Shown here piece after piece: positions 33,726 through 42,667 of a stretch of 64,000 bases of DNA. The translations under genes and the position numbers were made by a program. The stretch's first letter is position 1; the number at the start of each line of letters is the position of its first letter. The DNA comes from CAWBLP01 sp963789495 (lineage in GTDB: Bacteria; Pseudomonadota; Alphaproteobacteria; Acetobacterales; Acetobacteraceae). The stretch lies in contig CAWBLP010000012.1 in NCBI GenBank assembly GCA_963789495.1, forward strand, positions 1 through 64,000. Direction: 5' to 3'. The notes under the pieces are model-generated. The model was not told the origin of the DNA, searched no databases, and saw only the letters and a list, made by a program, of their open reading frames with translations.

Positions 33726-36239
33726 CTAGCGCTTCAGATCGGCCAGTGCGGCGAACGGGCCGTGTGGACGCGCCTCGGGGACCGGCGGAAGCACGGGGGG
33801 CCGGCGGCGACGCAGGGCCACCAGCATGGCCGCGGCGGGCGGGCCGTACTCGTCCGGACCGGGGGCGGCGCCGGGGACGATGCGGAAGCCGAGCCGGCGC
33901 AGCACAATCGGGAGCAGGTCGGCCTTTATGGAGAAGCGTGATGCCAGGCCGGGAGGCAGGGTCGCGGCCCCGTCCCGTGCGGCCCACCCGAGTTCACCTG
34001 CGACGCGCTCCGCCACGTCCAGGCGCAGCAGCATCGGCCCCGCTTCGATCCAACCCATCGCGGCGGCGAAGCCAAACGGCCAGGCCGCCGGCGGGGCGAA
34101 CGAGACCAGCCCGGCAGCCGGCAGGTCAGGCACCGGCAACCCGGCCTGCAACGCCCAGAGTCGCGCCCGCATCGCGGCTGGACGCGGCTTCAGTAGGTTC
34201 GGCAGGAACAGCGCAAGACGCCCCGCACGCACGCCGATGCCGCGCAGCCTGGTACGCAGCTCCGGCGCGATGGTCTCGCGGTCGGCGTTCGGGATCAGCC
34301 CGAGCGCTTCGGTGAGCCGATGCAGCAGGCCGCGCGCGCCGCGCAACGAATCGGCCGCCCGCACCGCGGCGAACAGCGGCGCCAGATCGGCGTCGATGCG
34401 GTCGTCGATGAAGCGTTGCAGCCGGGCACGCAGCCGCTCCCGCTGCGCGCCATCCAGGAACTCGCTGTCCAACATGCGAACCGCCGGGCGAAGCACGGTG
34501 TTGCCACGAACCAGCAGCGCTACCGGCACCTCATCCCAGACAATCGCGTGGTTCTTCGACAGCCCGAATTCGCGATCCGGCGCGGCCAGCAGCGCCGCCA
34601 CGCGGCGGGGCATCTCCTCACGCAAGGCTCTGCGTGCGGCCCGCAGCACCAGCTTCCGCTCGTCACCCTGCGCCTCGGGGTCCGGCGCAAAGCCGAATCC
34701 GGTGACACGGCCGACCGGGTGCCCTTCCACCACAACATCGCCACGCCTGGTCACCGCGGAGAGCAGGTCCTGACCGTCACCCGCATCGAGCCGCCGCATC
34801 AGATGGGTCGCGCGGCGGTCGACGAACCGGCTGGTCAACCGCTCATGCAGCGCATCGGACAGCAGGTCCTCGACCTCGCGGGCCCTGCCCTGCCAATGCG
34901 CGGCATCCTGCACCCAGTCGGAACGGGCGGCGATGTAGGACCAGACGCGCACACCGGAGAGGCGCTGCATCAGCGTGTCGATATCGCCATCCGGCCGCGC
35001 CAGGCCGGCAATCTGGCCACCGAGCCAATCGGTGGGCAGGCGTCCATCCCGAGCGATGTGGTCGAACACCCGGGCACACAAGTTGGTATGCGTCTCATCG
35101 GCCAGCTTGCGGAAATCCGGGATCTGGCAGGCATCCCACAACAGCCGGACCATGCGCCTGCCGTGGGCGAGGCGACGGATCTCCGGGTCACGTGCCAGCG
35201 CGGCCAGCGTCTCCAGGTCCGACGCGTCATTGCCCTTCACCAGTCCCGGCCGGTCCGGCGAGGCGGTCAGCGTGTCGAGCAGCCGGTCGACATGGCTGAA
35301 ATCCAGGTCGCTGCTGCGCCAGCACAGTTGCTCCAGCGAGCTCGAAGCTATGCTCCTCCACCGCCCGCACCACCTCCTCGGTCAGCGGCGGGCATTGCGC
35401 TGTGCTGCCGAAGGTGCCGTCACGCATGCCGCGGCCGGCGCGCCCGGCGATCTGGGCGACCTCGGCCGCGCTGAGCCGGCGCGGACGGTGGCCGTCGAAC
35501 TTGCCCAAACCGGCGAAGGCGACATGGTCGACGTTCATGTTGAGGCCCATGCCGATCGCGTCGGTGGCGACCAGGAAATCGACCTCCTTGTCCTGGTACA
35601 GCGCGACCTGGGCGTTGCGGGTGCGCGGGCGAGAGCCGCCCCATCACCACGGCGCAGCCACCGCGGCGGCGGCGGATCAGTTCGGCGATGGCGTAGACCT
35701 CGCCGGCGCTGAAGGCGACCACGGCGGTGCGTGGCGGCAGCTTGGTCAGCTTCGCTGGACCCGGCATGGATCAGCTGCGACATGCGCGGCCGGGTTTCCA
35801 CCTCCGCCTGCGGCACCAGCCGCTGCAACAGCGGGCGGATGGTCTCGGCGCCGAGGAACATGGTTTCCACCATGCCGCGGGCGTGCAGCAGCCGGTCGGT
35901 GAAGACGTGGCCGCGATCAGGGTCGGCGCAGAGCTGGATCTCGTCCACCGCCAGGAACTCGGCGTCGCGGTCCAGCGGCATGGCTTCCACGGTGCAGGAG
36001 AACCAGCGCGCCTCAGGTGGGACGATCTTTTCCTCGCCGGTGATCAGCGCGACGGACCGGGCGCCCTTCTGGGCCACCATCCGGTCGTAGTTCTCGCGGG
36101 CGAGCAGGCGAAGCGGAAAGCCGATGATGCCGGACGAATGGGCCAGCATCCGTTCGAGCGCGAGATGCGTCTTGCCGGTATTGGTCGGGCCGAGGACAGC
36201 CTTGACGCGGGCAGGGAACGCGGAATCGAAACCCGGCAT
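33726..36239 (-). pseudogene. Mgps/SUV3-like DEAD/DEAH-box helicase, broken by three single-base shifts
   Basis: The pieces fit a single superfamily 2 helicase of about 837 residues. The first frame (from 36239) has Walker A as GPTNTGKTH and a DEIQ box, like SUV3. It must shift by one base near 35760 (HAG to PAKLTKLPPRTAVVAFSAGE), again near 35635 (GRLSP to RTRNAQVALYQDKEVDFLV) and near 35342 (EEHSFE to SLEQLCWRSSDLDF). The remaining 504-residue frame runs to 33726 and ends PHGPFAALADLKR. Each repair restores continuous conserved sequence including the ATDAIGMGLNM and AQIAGRAGR helicase motifs. As read, no full-length product is made. Sequence error is more likely than decay because nothing else is degraded. 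Confidence 0.85.
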
Positions 36240-36627
36240 AGCTGGATGGTTGGGTGTTGCGGCGCGAAATGCAAGCGCTGAGAGGCGGCGGGGTTATCAA
36301 CGGCCCCCAACGGCTGCCGGTCATCCCGTCCGTGCTGCCGAACGAACCTGCGTCGCAGGCGAGGCGTGCCGGGACACCGAGCCTGGTCGGTGATACCTGC
36401 CGCGCTTTCACTCGCCGGTTGGCCACGCTTCGCCCGGTCGGACGCACAATCTCGCTACCTCCAGACTGGAATCCACGATCTGCCGATGCAACATTCAGGT
36501 AGCGGGCGGTGAGGGAGATGTGCGGCGGGCGGGTGGTCCATTGGCCCGAGCCGGACAAGGATTCGACCGCGGCGGGCATGATGACCGGCAAACGCCTGGC
36601 TAAAGCAGCTCCCACTACGCCCACGCA
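36240..36627. other. Divergent intergenic region between helicase and htpG
   Basis: This 388-base stretch separates the divergent helicase and htpG genes. No gene is supported. It should contain the helicase promoter; the only box pair I can point to is the htpG candidate at its right end. Confidence 0.5.
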
Positions 36628-36656
36628 TTGAAACCGGCTGGCTGCGCACGCATATG
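36628..36656 (+). promoter_or_regulatory. Candidate promoter of htpG, possibly heat-shock type
   Basis: TTGAAA at 36628 and CATATG at 36651 are separated by 17 bases and lie 24 bases before the htpG start. TTG followed at this spacing by a CxTAT-type box resembles the alphaproteobacterial RpoH pattern, though the -10 match is partial. The short leader to the GGAGG ribosome-binding site is consistent with a start near 36663. Confidence 0.35.
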
Positions 36657-36679
36657 GCGCCGCGCGGATGGAGGCACGC

Positions 36680-38504
36680 ATGAACGACGCGGCGATGGAA
36701 CAACATAATTTCGGCGCCGAGGTGGGGCGGCTGCTCGACCTGGTGGTGCACTCGCTCTATTCCGAGCGCGAGATTTTTCTGCGCGAACTCGTGGCCAATG
36801 CCGCGGACGCAATGGACCGTCGGCGCTTCGAGGCGCTGACCGACCCAAACCTGGCACCGCCCTCCGAGGCGAAGATCCGCATCGTGCCCGACAAGCAGGC
36901 CCGCACCCTGCTGATCGCCGATGACGGCATCGGCATGTCGCGCCAGGAGCTGATCGACAATCTGGGCACCATCGCCCGCTCCGGAACCCGCGCCTTCGGG
37001 GAGGCGCTGGCCTCGGCCAAGCCGGAGGAACGGCCCAGCCTGATCGGCCAGTTCGGCGTCGGGTTCTACTCCGCCTTCATGGTTGCCGATCGGGTGGAGG
37101 TCACATCGCGCAAGGCCGGCTCGGAGGAGATCTTCACCTGGGCGTCCGACGGCGCCGGGCAGTTCACCCTGGCGGCCGGAACGCGCGACACCGCCGGCAG
37201 CGACATCGTGCTGCACCTGAAAGCGGATGCGGAGGAATATCTCGAGCCGATGCGGCTGGAAGCCGTGGTGCGGAAATGGGCCGACCACATCACGGTGCCG
37301 ATCACCATCGCGCAGCGACGGCAAGGACCTGGCCGCCAATGAAGGCACCGCGCTGTGGCGCAAGCCGCGCGCCGAGATCAGCGAGCAGTCCTACACCGAA
37401 TTCTATCGCCACCTCGGCCACCTGTTCGACGCGCCCTGGGCCACGCTGCACTGGAAGGCGGAAGGGACGCTGGAATATTTCGCCCTGTTGTTCATCCCGG
37501 GCATGAAGCCGTTCGAGCCGGTGGACAATGATCGCGAATCCCATGTCCGGCTGCACGTCCGCCGCATGTTCATCACCGACAAGGCGGACCTGCTGCCGCC
37601 ATGGCTGCGCTTCGTGCATGGCGTGGTGGACACCGAGGACCTGCCGCTGAACGTCTCGCGCGAGATGCTGCAGACCACCCCGGTACTGGGCCGCATCCGC
37701 AAGGCGCTGGTCAACCGGGTGCTATCGGAGCTGAAGACGCGCGCCAAGGAAGCCGATTCCTACGCCACGTTCTGGGACAATTTTGGGCCACTGTTGAAGG
37801 AAGGCATCTGGGAGGACGCCGAACACCGGGCCGAAATCGCACCGCTGCTGCGGTTCCGCTCGTCGAAACAGGATGGCTGGACGTCGCTTACGGAGTATGC
37901 CGACCGCATGCAGACCGGGCAGGACACCATCTGGTACCTGGCCGGCGACGACGCCGACGCGCTGAAGAGCTCGCCCCAGCTTGAGGGGTTCCGCGCCAAG
38001 GATATCGAAGTCCTGCTGCTGGCGGATTCGATCGATGCCTTCTGGCCGGAGCGGCTGGATACGTTCGAAGGCAAGAAGCTGCGCAGCGTCACCCAGGCCG
38101 GCGATGAGATCGCCAAGGACGCGGACGCGCCCGACATCTCACCGTTGCTGAGCGCGTTCAAAACCGCCCTCGGCGATGCGGTCTCCGATGTCCGTGCGAC
38201 CGCGCGGCTGACCGATAGTGCCGTGGTGCTGGCCGCCGGCGGTCGCGGGCCGGACCTGCAGATGCAGCGCCTGATGCGCCGCGCCGGCCGCGCGATGATG
38301 CCGTCCTCGCCGATCCTGGAGGTGAACCCGCGGCACAAGCTGATTGAGAGCCTGAATGCGCGGCTGGCCGATACCGAGCTGGTGGCCGATGCGGCGACGA
38401 CGTTGCTGGATCTCGCGCGGGTGCAGGAAGGCGACCTGCCACGCGACCCGAGCAGCTTCGCGCGCCGGGTCACGACGTTGCTGGCAGGTGCCCTGCAGGG
38501 CTAA
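36680..38504 (+). pseudogene. htpG: Chaperone HtpG (Hsp90), interrupted by one frame break
   Basis: Together two frames give an Hsp90 of about 608 residues. The first has the GHKL ATP site: REIFLRELVANAADAMDR, DDGIGMSRQELIDNLGTIAR and GQFGVGFYSAFMVADRV. It goes out of frame near 37316, after HITVPITIAQ, and the second frame resumes with DGKDLAANEGTALWRKP and runs to the end, including SREMLQTTPVLGRIRKAL. HtpG is a stress chaperone. The ATG at 36680 has GGAGG 5 bases upstream; an ATG at 36668 is less likely. The break removes the middle and C-terminal dimerisation domains as read; a sequence error is the simplest cause. Confidence 0.88.
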
Positions 38505-38613
38505 GACCCGCCCCACCGCGGCTTCGGCTGCCGGCTGGCCGCCCGGGCGCATGACGTCGCGCGTCATATGCCTGCGGCGCGTCAGGCCGTGGCCGGAACA
38601 CCTCCACACGTCC

Positions 38614-38655
38614 GTCGTGGCCGGGACACGTCACGTCATGGCCGGGACACGTCAC
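38614..38655. repeat. Two tandem 21-bp units
   Basis: The unit gtcatggccgggacacgtca plus a final c occurs at 38635-38655 and, with one change (gtcg for gtca), at 38614-38634. It shares the catggccggg word with the left arm of the adjoining inverted-repeat element, so it may derive from it. Confidence 0.85.
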
Positions 38656-38657
38656 GT

Positions 38658-38750
38658 CATGGCCGGGCTTGATCCGGCCATCTACCCCCCGAAAGAGACA
38701 TGCGAGACCCGATCGTTCCGGTGAGGATGACCGGGTCAAGCCCGGCCATG
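38658..38750. repeat. Dispersed inverted-repeat element, copy 3 (best preserved)
   Basis: The 93-base element has 25-base terminal inverted repeats with two mismatches: the left arm begins catggccgggcttgatccgg and the right arm is its near complement ending cccggccatg. Between them lies the core gacccgatcgttccggtg, shared with copies at 15271 and 31308. It has no coding capacity, so it resembles a REP/BIME-type or MITE-like element. Confidence 0.85.
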
Positions 38751-38964
38751 GCGGACATGTGGAAGCGTCCCGGCCAAACCGGGAAGCAGACGTTCCCAGC
38801 CAAGACGGGAAGTGGGCAGCTCGCACGCAAGCCATGGATGGCCGGCCTGCGCCGATGATGGGCCTCTGTGCCGCATGTCGTGAGCGGCTCCGCCTCGACC
38901 GCCGGCACGACATCCGCGCGACCGGGCCACGGCCAACAGGCAGCCTGCCGGCGCGCCAGCCTGG

Positions 38965-39894
38965 CTACCGGATCAGCCGCCGTAAGCTCGGCGCGCTGTC
39001 CGGCAGACCCGCCGAGTCCATCAGCGGCATCGCGGCGTTCACGAACCGGATGAACCGATCGACATGGCGCGACGTGCCAATCGGGTATTGCAGCAGCCGC
39101 CAGCGATTGCTGGATGACCGGTCGTAGCGCAACGAGCCGGCGTTATAGGCGGCGGCCGCAAGCGGCGGATCGTGCCGCGTCTGCTGCCCCTGCTGCGCCA
39201 TATAGGCGGTACCGGCGAGGATCGAGACGTCCGGCCGCGCCAGCGCATCCAGCGTCAGGGTCTGGTCGTGCAGCGCCATGCGTGCCGTCGACAACAGCGT
39301 CTGCATCAGCCCGTGCGAGCAGCGCGACGGCGTGCGTGACGGGTCCTGCCGATCGCAGCCTGGCTCCAGCCGCACCGGCGGCGTGGGATTGCCACTGCTC
39401 TCCGTGCAGATACAGGCCAGCACATTCTCGATCGGCACCGGGTGGATCGCGATCGCCGACAGGATCGGCTCGCGAAACCGGGTCAGCACACTCCCCACCA
39501 GCGACCGTTCGGCATCGCTCGCCGCCTGCAGGCCGGTGTCGCTCACCTCGACCCCGTCAGGCGTCACCCGCCAAGTGCAGCCGTCCTTGTAGTAGCCATG
39601 CATCTCCGCGAGTTTGCGCAGGTTCTCCGGCGCCAGCGGGTCGGACGGCGCGGCCTCGGCCATGTCGGTGCCGGCGAACAAGGCTTTCCAGGTCGCCGGC
39701 CCGATGATGCCATCATCAGCCAGGTGTGCCTCGGCCTGGAAGCGTCGGATCGCATCGCGCGTTCCCGCGCCATACAGCCCATCCTGGGTCAGGGCCGCCC
39801 CGCGTTCCGCAAGGCGCCGCTGCACCAGCAGCACATCATCGCCGCGCATCATCGGTGTGGTCAGCCAAAGCTGGCGCGTCAATACAGTCGCCAT
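38965..39894 (-). CDS. Peptidoglycan-binding domain plus SLT lytic transglycosylase, no signal peptide
   Basis: The 309-residue product has an N-terminal PG_binding_1 domain (about residues 15-75, with GLYGAGTRDAIRRFQ and DDGIIGPATWKALF) and a C-terminal SLT transglycosylase domain. The catalytic Glu165 lies in CICTESSGNP, GLMQ is at 195-198 and AAAYNAGSLRYD at about 247, so all three SLT motifs are intact. It cleaves the glycan strand of peptidoglycan. No signal peptide is visible, as in phage endolysins. The ATG at 39894 has GAGGAG 9 bases upstream and overlaps the stop of the lipoprotein gene by one base (TGATG). Confidence 0.85.
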   Translation of the reverse strand: MATVLTRQLWLTTPMMRGDDVLLVQRRLAERGAALTQDGLYGAGTRDAIRRFQAEAHLADDGIIGPATWKALFAGTDMAEAAPSDPLAPENLRKLAEMHGYYKDGCTWRVTPDGVEVSDTGLQAASDAERSLVGSVLTRFREPILSAIAIHPVPIENVLACICTESSGNPTPPVRLEPGCDRQDPSRTPSRCSHGLMQTLLSTARMALHDQTLTLDALARPDVSILAGTAYMAQQGQQTRHDPPLAAAAYNAGSLRYDRSSSNRWRLLQYPIGTSRHVDRFIRFVNAAMPLMDSAGLPDSAPSLRRLIR

Positions 39895-40559
39895 CACGCA
39901 CAACTCCTCAGCGGCGGGTGCATGGCCGTGTCGATCTGTGCCCGCAGCGCCGCGATGCGCTGCACAAGCTCGCCGGACGGCGTCACGCCGACCAGACCGT
40001 CACGTGCCGCGGCCAGTGTCGCGCAGGCTCTGCCGGCTGGAACATTGCCGGTGAGCACGCGGTTCAGCGCATTGTTGGCGCTGAAATAGGCGCCATAAGC
40101 GGCGCCGCCCGGAAGCGCCCGCAGGTCGGCCACCACCGCATCCAGCTTCGCCACGTCCCCCGTGTAGCGCGCGCGGTCCATGGTGTTGTCGCGATCCACC
40201 ACCAAGGCCTGCGCCAGCCCACGGGCCGCGATCAGCTTCATATCGGCGGTCGCGTCGGCGGGCATCTGCGCGCGTGCCGCGGCAAAGTCGTGCAAGGCGC
40301 AGTCCCGCATCGCGCCGCGGCTCGCCGGATCGGCCGCTTCGGTCAATCGCAGACAGGCCGCGCCATGTTCCTCCAGCAGCCGCACGCAGACTGCCGACGC
40401 GGCCACGCAGTTGACCTTTTCGGCGACCACCACGCGCGGATCGGTGGTCGCTTGGACCTGCTGCAACTGATCCAGTGCCGGCTTGTCCGCCTGACACCCG
40501 ACCGCAGCCAGGGGCACCAGCAGCACCAAGCCGCGCAGCATCGCAACAACGCAAATCAT
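39894..40559 (-). CDS. Hypothetical lipoprotein of a three-gene envelope cassette
   Basis: The 221-residue product begins MICVVAMLRGLVLLVPLAAVGC, a lipoprotein signal with a lipobox-like AAVGC (cysteine near residue 22). The mature part is Ala-rich with regular helices and several cysteines (VNCVAASAVCVRLLEEHGAAC), and I recognise no family. Its start overlaps the stop of the upstream membrane-protein gene (ATGA), and its stop overlaps the start of the transglycosylase gene, so all three are translationally coupled. A role linking membrane and peptidoglycan, for example spanin-like, is an inference from context only. Confidence 0.75.
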   Translation of the reverse strand: MICVVAMLRGLVLLVPLAAVGCQADKPALDQLQQVQATTDPRVVVAEKVNCVAASAVCVRLLEEHGAACLRLTEAADPASRGAMRDCALHDFAAARAQMPADATADMKLIAARGLAQALVVDRDNTMDRARYTGDVAKLDAVVADLRALPGGAAYGAYFSANNALNRVLTGNVPAGRACATLAAARDGLVGVTPSGELVQRIAALRAQIDTAMHPPLRSCA

Positions 40560-42421
40560 GGCCGTGGCTCCTCGGATTGATGGCTGCCGGCCAACGTGGC
40601 GCCGAGTTGCAGGCCGGACTGGACCAGCGTCGTGAGTTTGTCGGGCGCGATGTGCAGCGCGCCCAGCCCCTGGACCACATAGGCGAGCTGGTCGAGGGCG
40701 GAGGCGGCGCGTGGGTCGCTGCGCAGGGTGAAGGCGGCCTGCAGCAACGCCGGCAGCTCGACCTGGGTTGGCTGGCCGCCCGGCACCGCCGCCGGAATGG
40801 CGATCTTGCCGGCCAGCACCTTGCTGGCCTCATTGAAGATGCTGCTCGCGCGGTATTCCTCCAACGCCTGGGCCAGTTCGTCGGCCGAGGCGAAGCGGCT
40901 GCCCAGATCGCCGAGATCCTGCCGCGCCAGCAATTCGGTCGCGACCTCCCTGGCGCTCTTTGGATCGCCGTTCGGCTGCTGGGCCAGGGCGGCACGCAGC
41001 AATTCGGTGGCGAGCGCCGGCGGGGCGTCGGCCAGCCGCTGCGCCATCAGCGGCGAGAGCTGCAAGGCAAGCTGTGCGACATTGCCATCCACGTTGTCTG
41101 GCATCAGCGACCGGTCGAACGGCTTGGCCAGCAGCGCCGCCTTCCACGCGTCGAATTTGCGCTGGTCGCCGAGGACCTGCAGTCCGCCCATCACCAGGCC
41201 GCCGACGATACCGATCGGTCCTCCGGGAATTCCCGACAGCGCTGGCCCGAGCAGCTTCGCCGCCGGTCCGATCGCCGCAATCGCCTCGCCGAAGATCGAC
41301 GGCAATCCCGCACCGGTCAGCTTGTTCAGCAAGGGTTGTGCGCCGGCGATCGCGGCGGTGATCGACTTCGCATCCGCGCCGCCGCTGAGCAGAGGCTCGA
41401 CCGTTGCCAGCACCGTATCGGCGTCGGCAATCAGGGAATCGGCGTTGGTCAGCAGTTGCGTGCCGACATTCAGGTTCTTCAGCACGCCGATCGTCTGGCG
41501 GGCGATCTGCACGGTGTCGCGGATTTCCCCCAACCGGCCGGTCGCAGGCGCCGGCATGCTGCCCGCCGACGTTGTCGCGCCGCTCCCCGCCCCCAGGGAT
41601 TGCTTCACCTCTTGCGCCGCGTTGGTCAGGACGGTGTGCGCCTGTTGCACCTGCTGCGTTGCCGAGGCAGCGGCCTGACTGGCATTGTCGGCGGCTTTCG
41701 TGGCCTTGTCCGCGGCCTCGTTGCTTGCGGCCACCTGCTTCTGGGCCTGCTCGCTGCCGCGGCTGGTAAAGTAGAAGGTGATCACGACGCCGACGAAGCC
41801 GACGATCGCGTCAATATTGGTGATGCCGAGGCGTTTCTGCATCACCACGACCATCAGGCCGAAGATGATGACGAACAGCGAGATCAGTGCGCGGACCGAC
41901 CCTTCGGGCGCGCCGAGCGGCAATTGCAGCAGGTAGGCGCGCCAGGCACCGTCCGCATCGACGGCGGCCCTGTCCCAGAAGGATTTCCGCACGTACAGCG
42001 TCAGCGCGAGGATCGCGACCGCGCTGATCACCACGAACGCCACGATGAAGACCAGAAGCCAGAGCATGGCTTCGTTCTGCTGGGCGAGTTCCAGCTCTCC
42101 GGCCTTCAGTCGCGCCAGCGCGGCATCCGCCGGCTGCAGCTGATGCAGCACCTGCTGCATCTGCGCCGGCGTAAGCCCCCCCGGACTGCCGACCATGATG
42201 CCCTTCGCCGCGGCGACAGCCTGCGCGATGATATCGGCCTGTAGCGCGGGCGTATTGGCCGCGGCGACCGTTGGTTGGGTCTCCACCGGCGGCGCTCCAG
42301 CCGGGACGGCGGCCGCTCCGGTCGACTGCGGCTGCGGCTGGGCCGCGACCGACCCTGCGAGCAGCAGGACTAGCAATCCGGCAAACAACGAACTCATCAT
42401 CCGCAGACACAGCCGTTCCAT
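40556..42421 (-). CDS. Hypothetical multi-TM membrane protein with coiled coil, first gene of envelope cassette
   Basis: The 621-residue product has a signal-like N-terminus (LFAGLLVLLLAGSVAAQP), a Pro/Ala/Gln-rich stretch, and strong membrane helices at about 118-145, 175-195 and 203-219. An Ala/Gln/Lys coiled coil follows (222-277), then about 340 residues of Ala/Leu/Gly-rich helical sequence with a hydrophobic GPAAKLLGPALSGIPGG segment. I recognise no named family for the full length. The ATG at 42421 has GAGGAG 9 bases upstream; the frame is open 13 codons further. It is followed by the coupled lipoprotein and transglycosylase genes. Confidence 0.8.
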   Translation of the reverse strand: MERLCLRMMSSLFAGLLVLLLAGSVAAQPQPQSTGAAAVPAGAPPVETQPTVAAANTPALQADIIAQAVAAAKGIMVGSPGGLTPAQMQQVLHQLQPADAALARLKAGELELAQQNEAMLWLLVFIVAFVVISAVAILALTLYVRKSFWDRAAVDADGAWRAYLLQLPLGAPEGSVRALISLFVIIFGLMVVVMQKRLGITNIDAIVGFVGVVITFYFTSRGSEQAQKQVAASNEAADKATKAADNASQAAASATQQVQQAHTVLTNAAQEVKQSLGAGSGATTSAGSMPAPATGRLGEIRDTVQIARQTIGVLKNLNVGTQLLTNADSLIADADTVLATVEPLLSGGADAKSITAAIAGAQPLLNKLTGAGLPSIFGEAIAAIGPAAKLLGPALSGIPGGPIGIVGGLVMGGLQVLGDQRKFDAWKAALLAKPFDRSLMPDNVDGNVAQLALQLSPLMAQRLADAPPALATELLRAALAQQPNGDPKSAREVATELLARQDLGDLGSRFASADELAQALEEYRASSIFNEASKVLAGKIAIPAAVPGGQPTQVELPALLQAAFTLRSDPRAASALDQLAYVVQGLGALHIAPDKLTTLVQSGLQLGATLAGSHQSEEPRP

Positions 42422-42667
42422 TTCACGCAGCTCCTCACCCGTAGACAAGAACCCGGGCACGGTAATGATCCTGCATTAGAACTCGATCCGGCAATTCGTA
42501 CTATTCCCAGTAGCCAAGCCCAATCACCATATCATCGGCAGACTGGCCCCAGTGTGGCCTGCCTCACAGGATCACCGCGTCCAGGCGAACGGCCGCCCGT
42601 GACAGAGCCCCCCCCTTGCGCTACCTCCTGGAGCTTCGCTCCGTATTTTGGGAACAGATTGACTGCC

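Larger units (their letters stand above)
38505..38964. other. Intergenic stretch with tandem and inverted repeats
   Basis: This 460-base stretch between convergent genes contains two 21-base tandem units at 38614-38655 and a 93-base inverted-repeat element at 38658-38750. The rest has no convincing gene; the longest frames are compositional. No terminator with a T run is seen for htpG. Confidence 0.6.
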
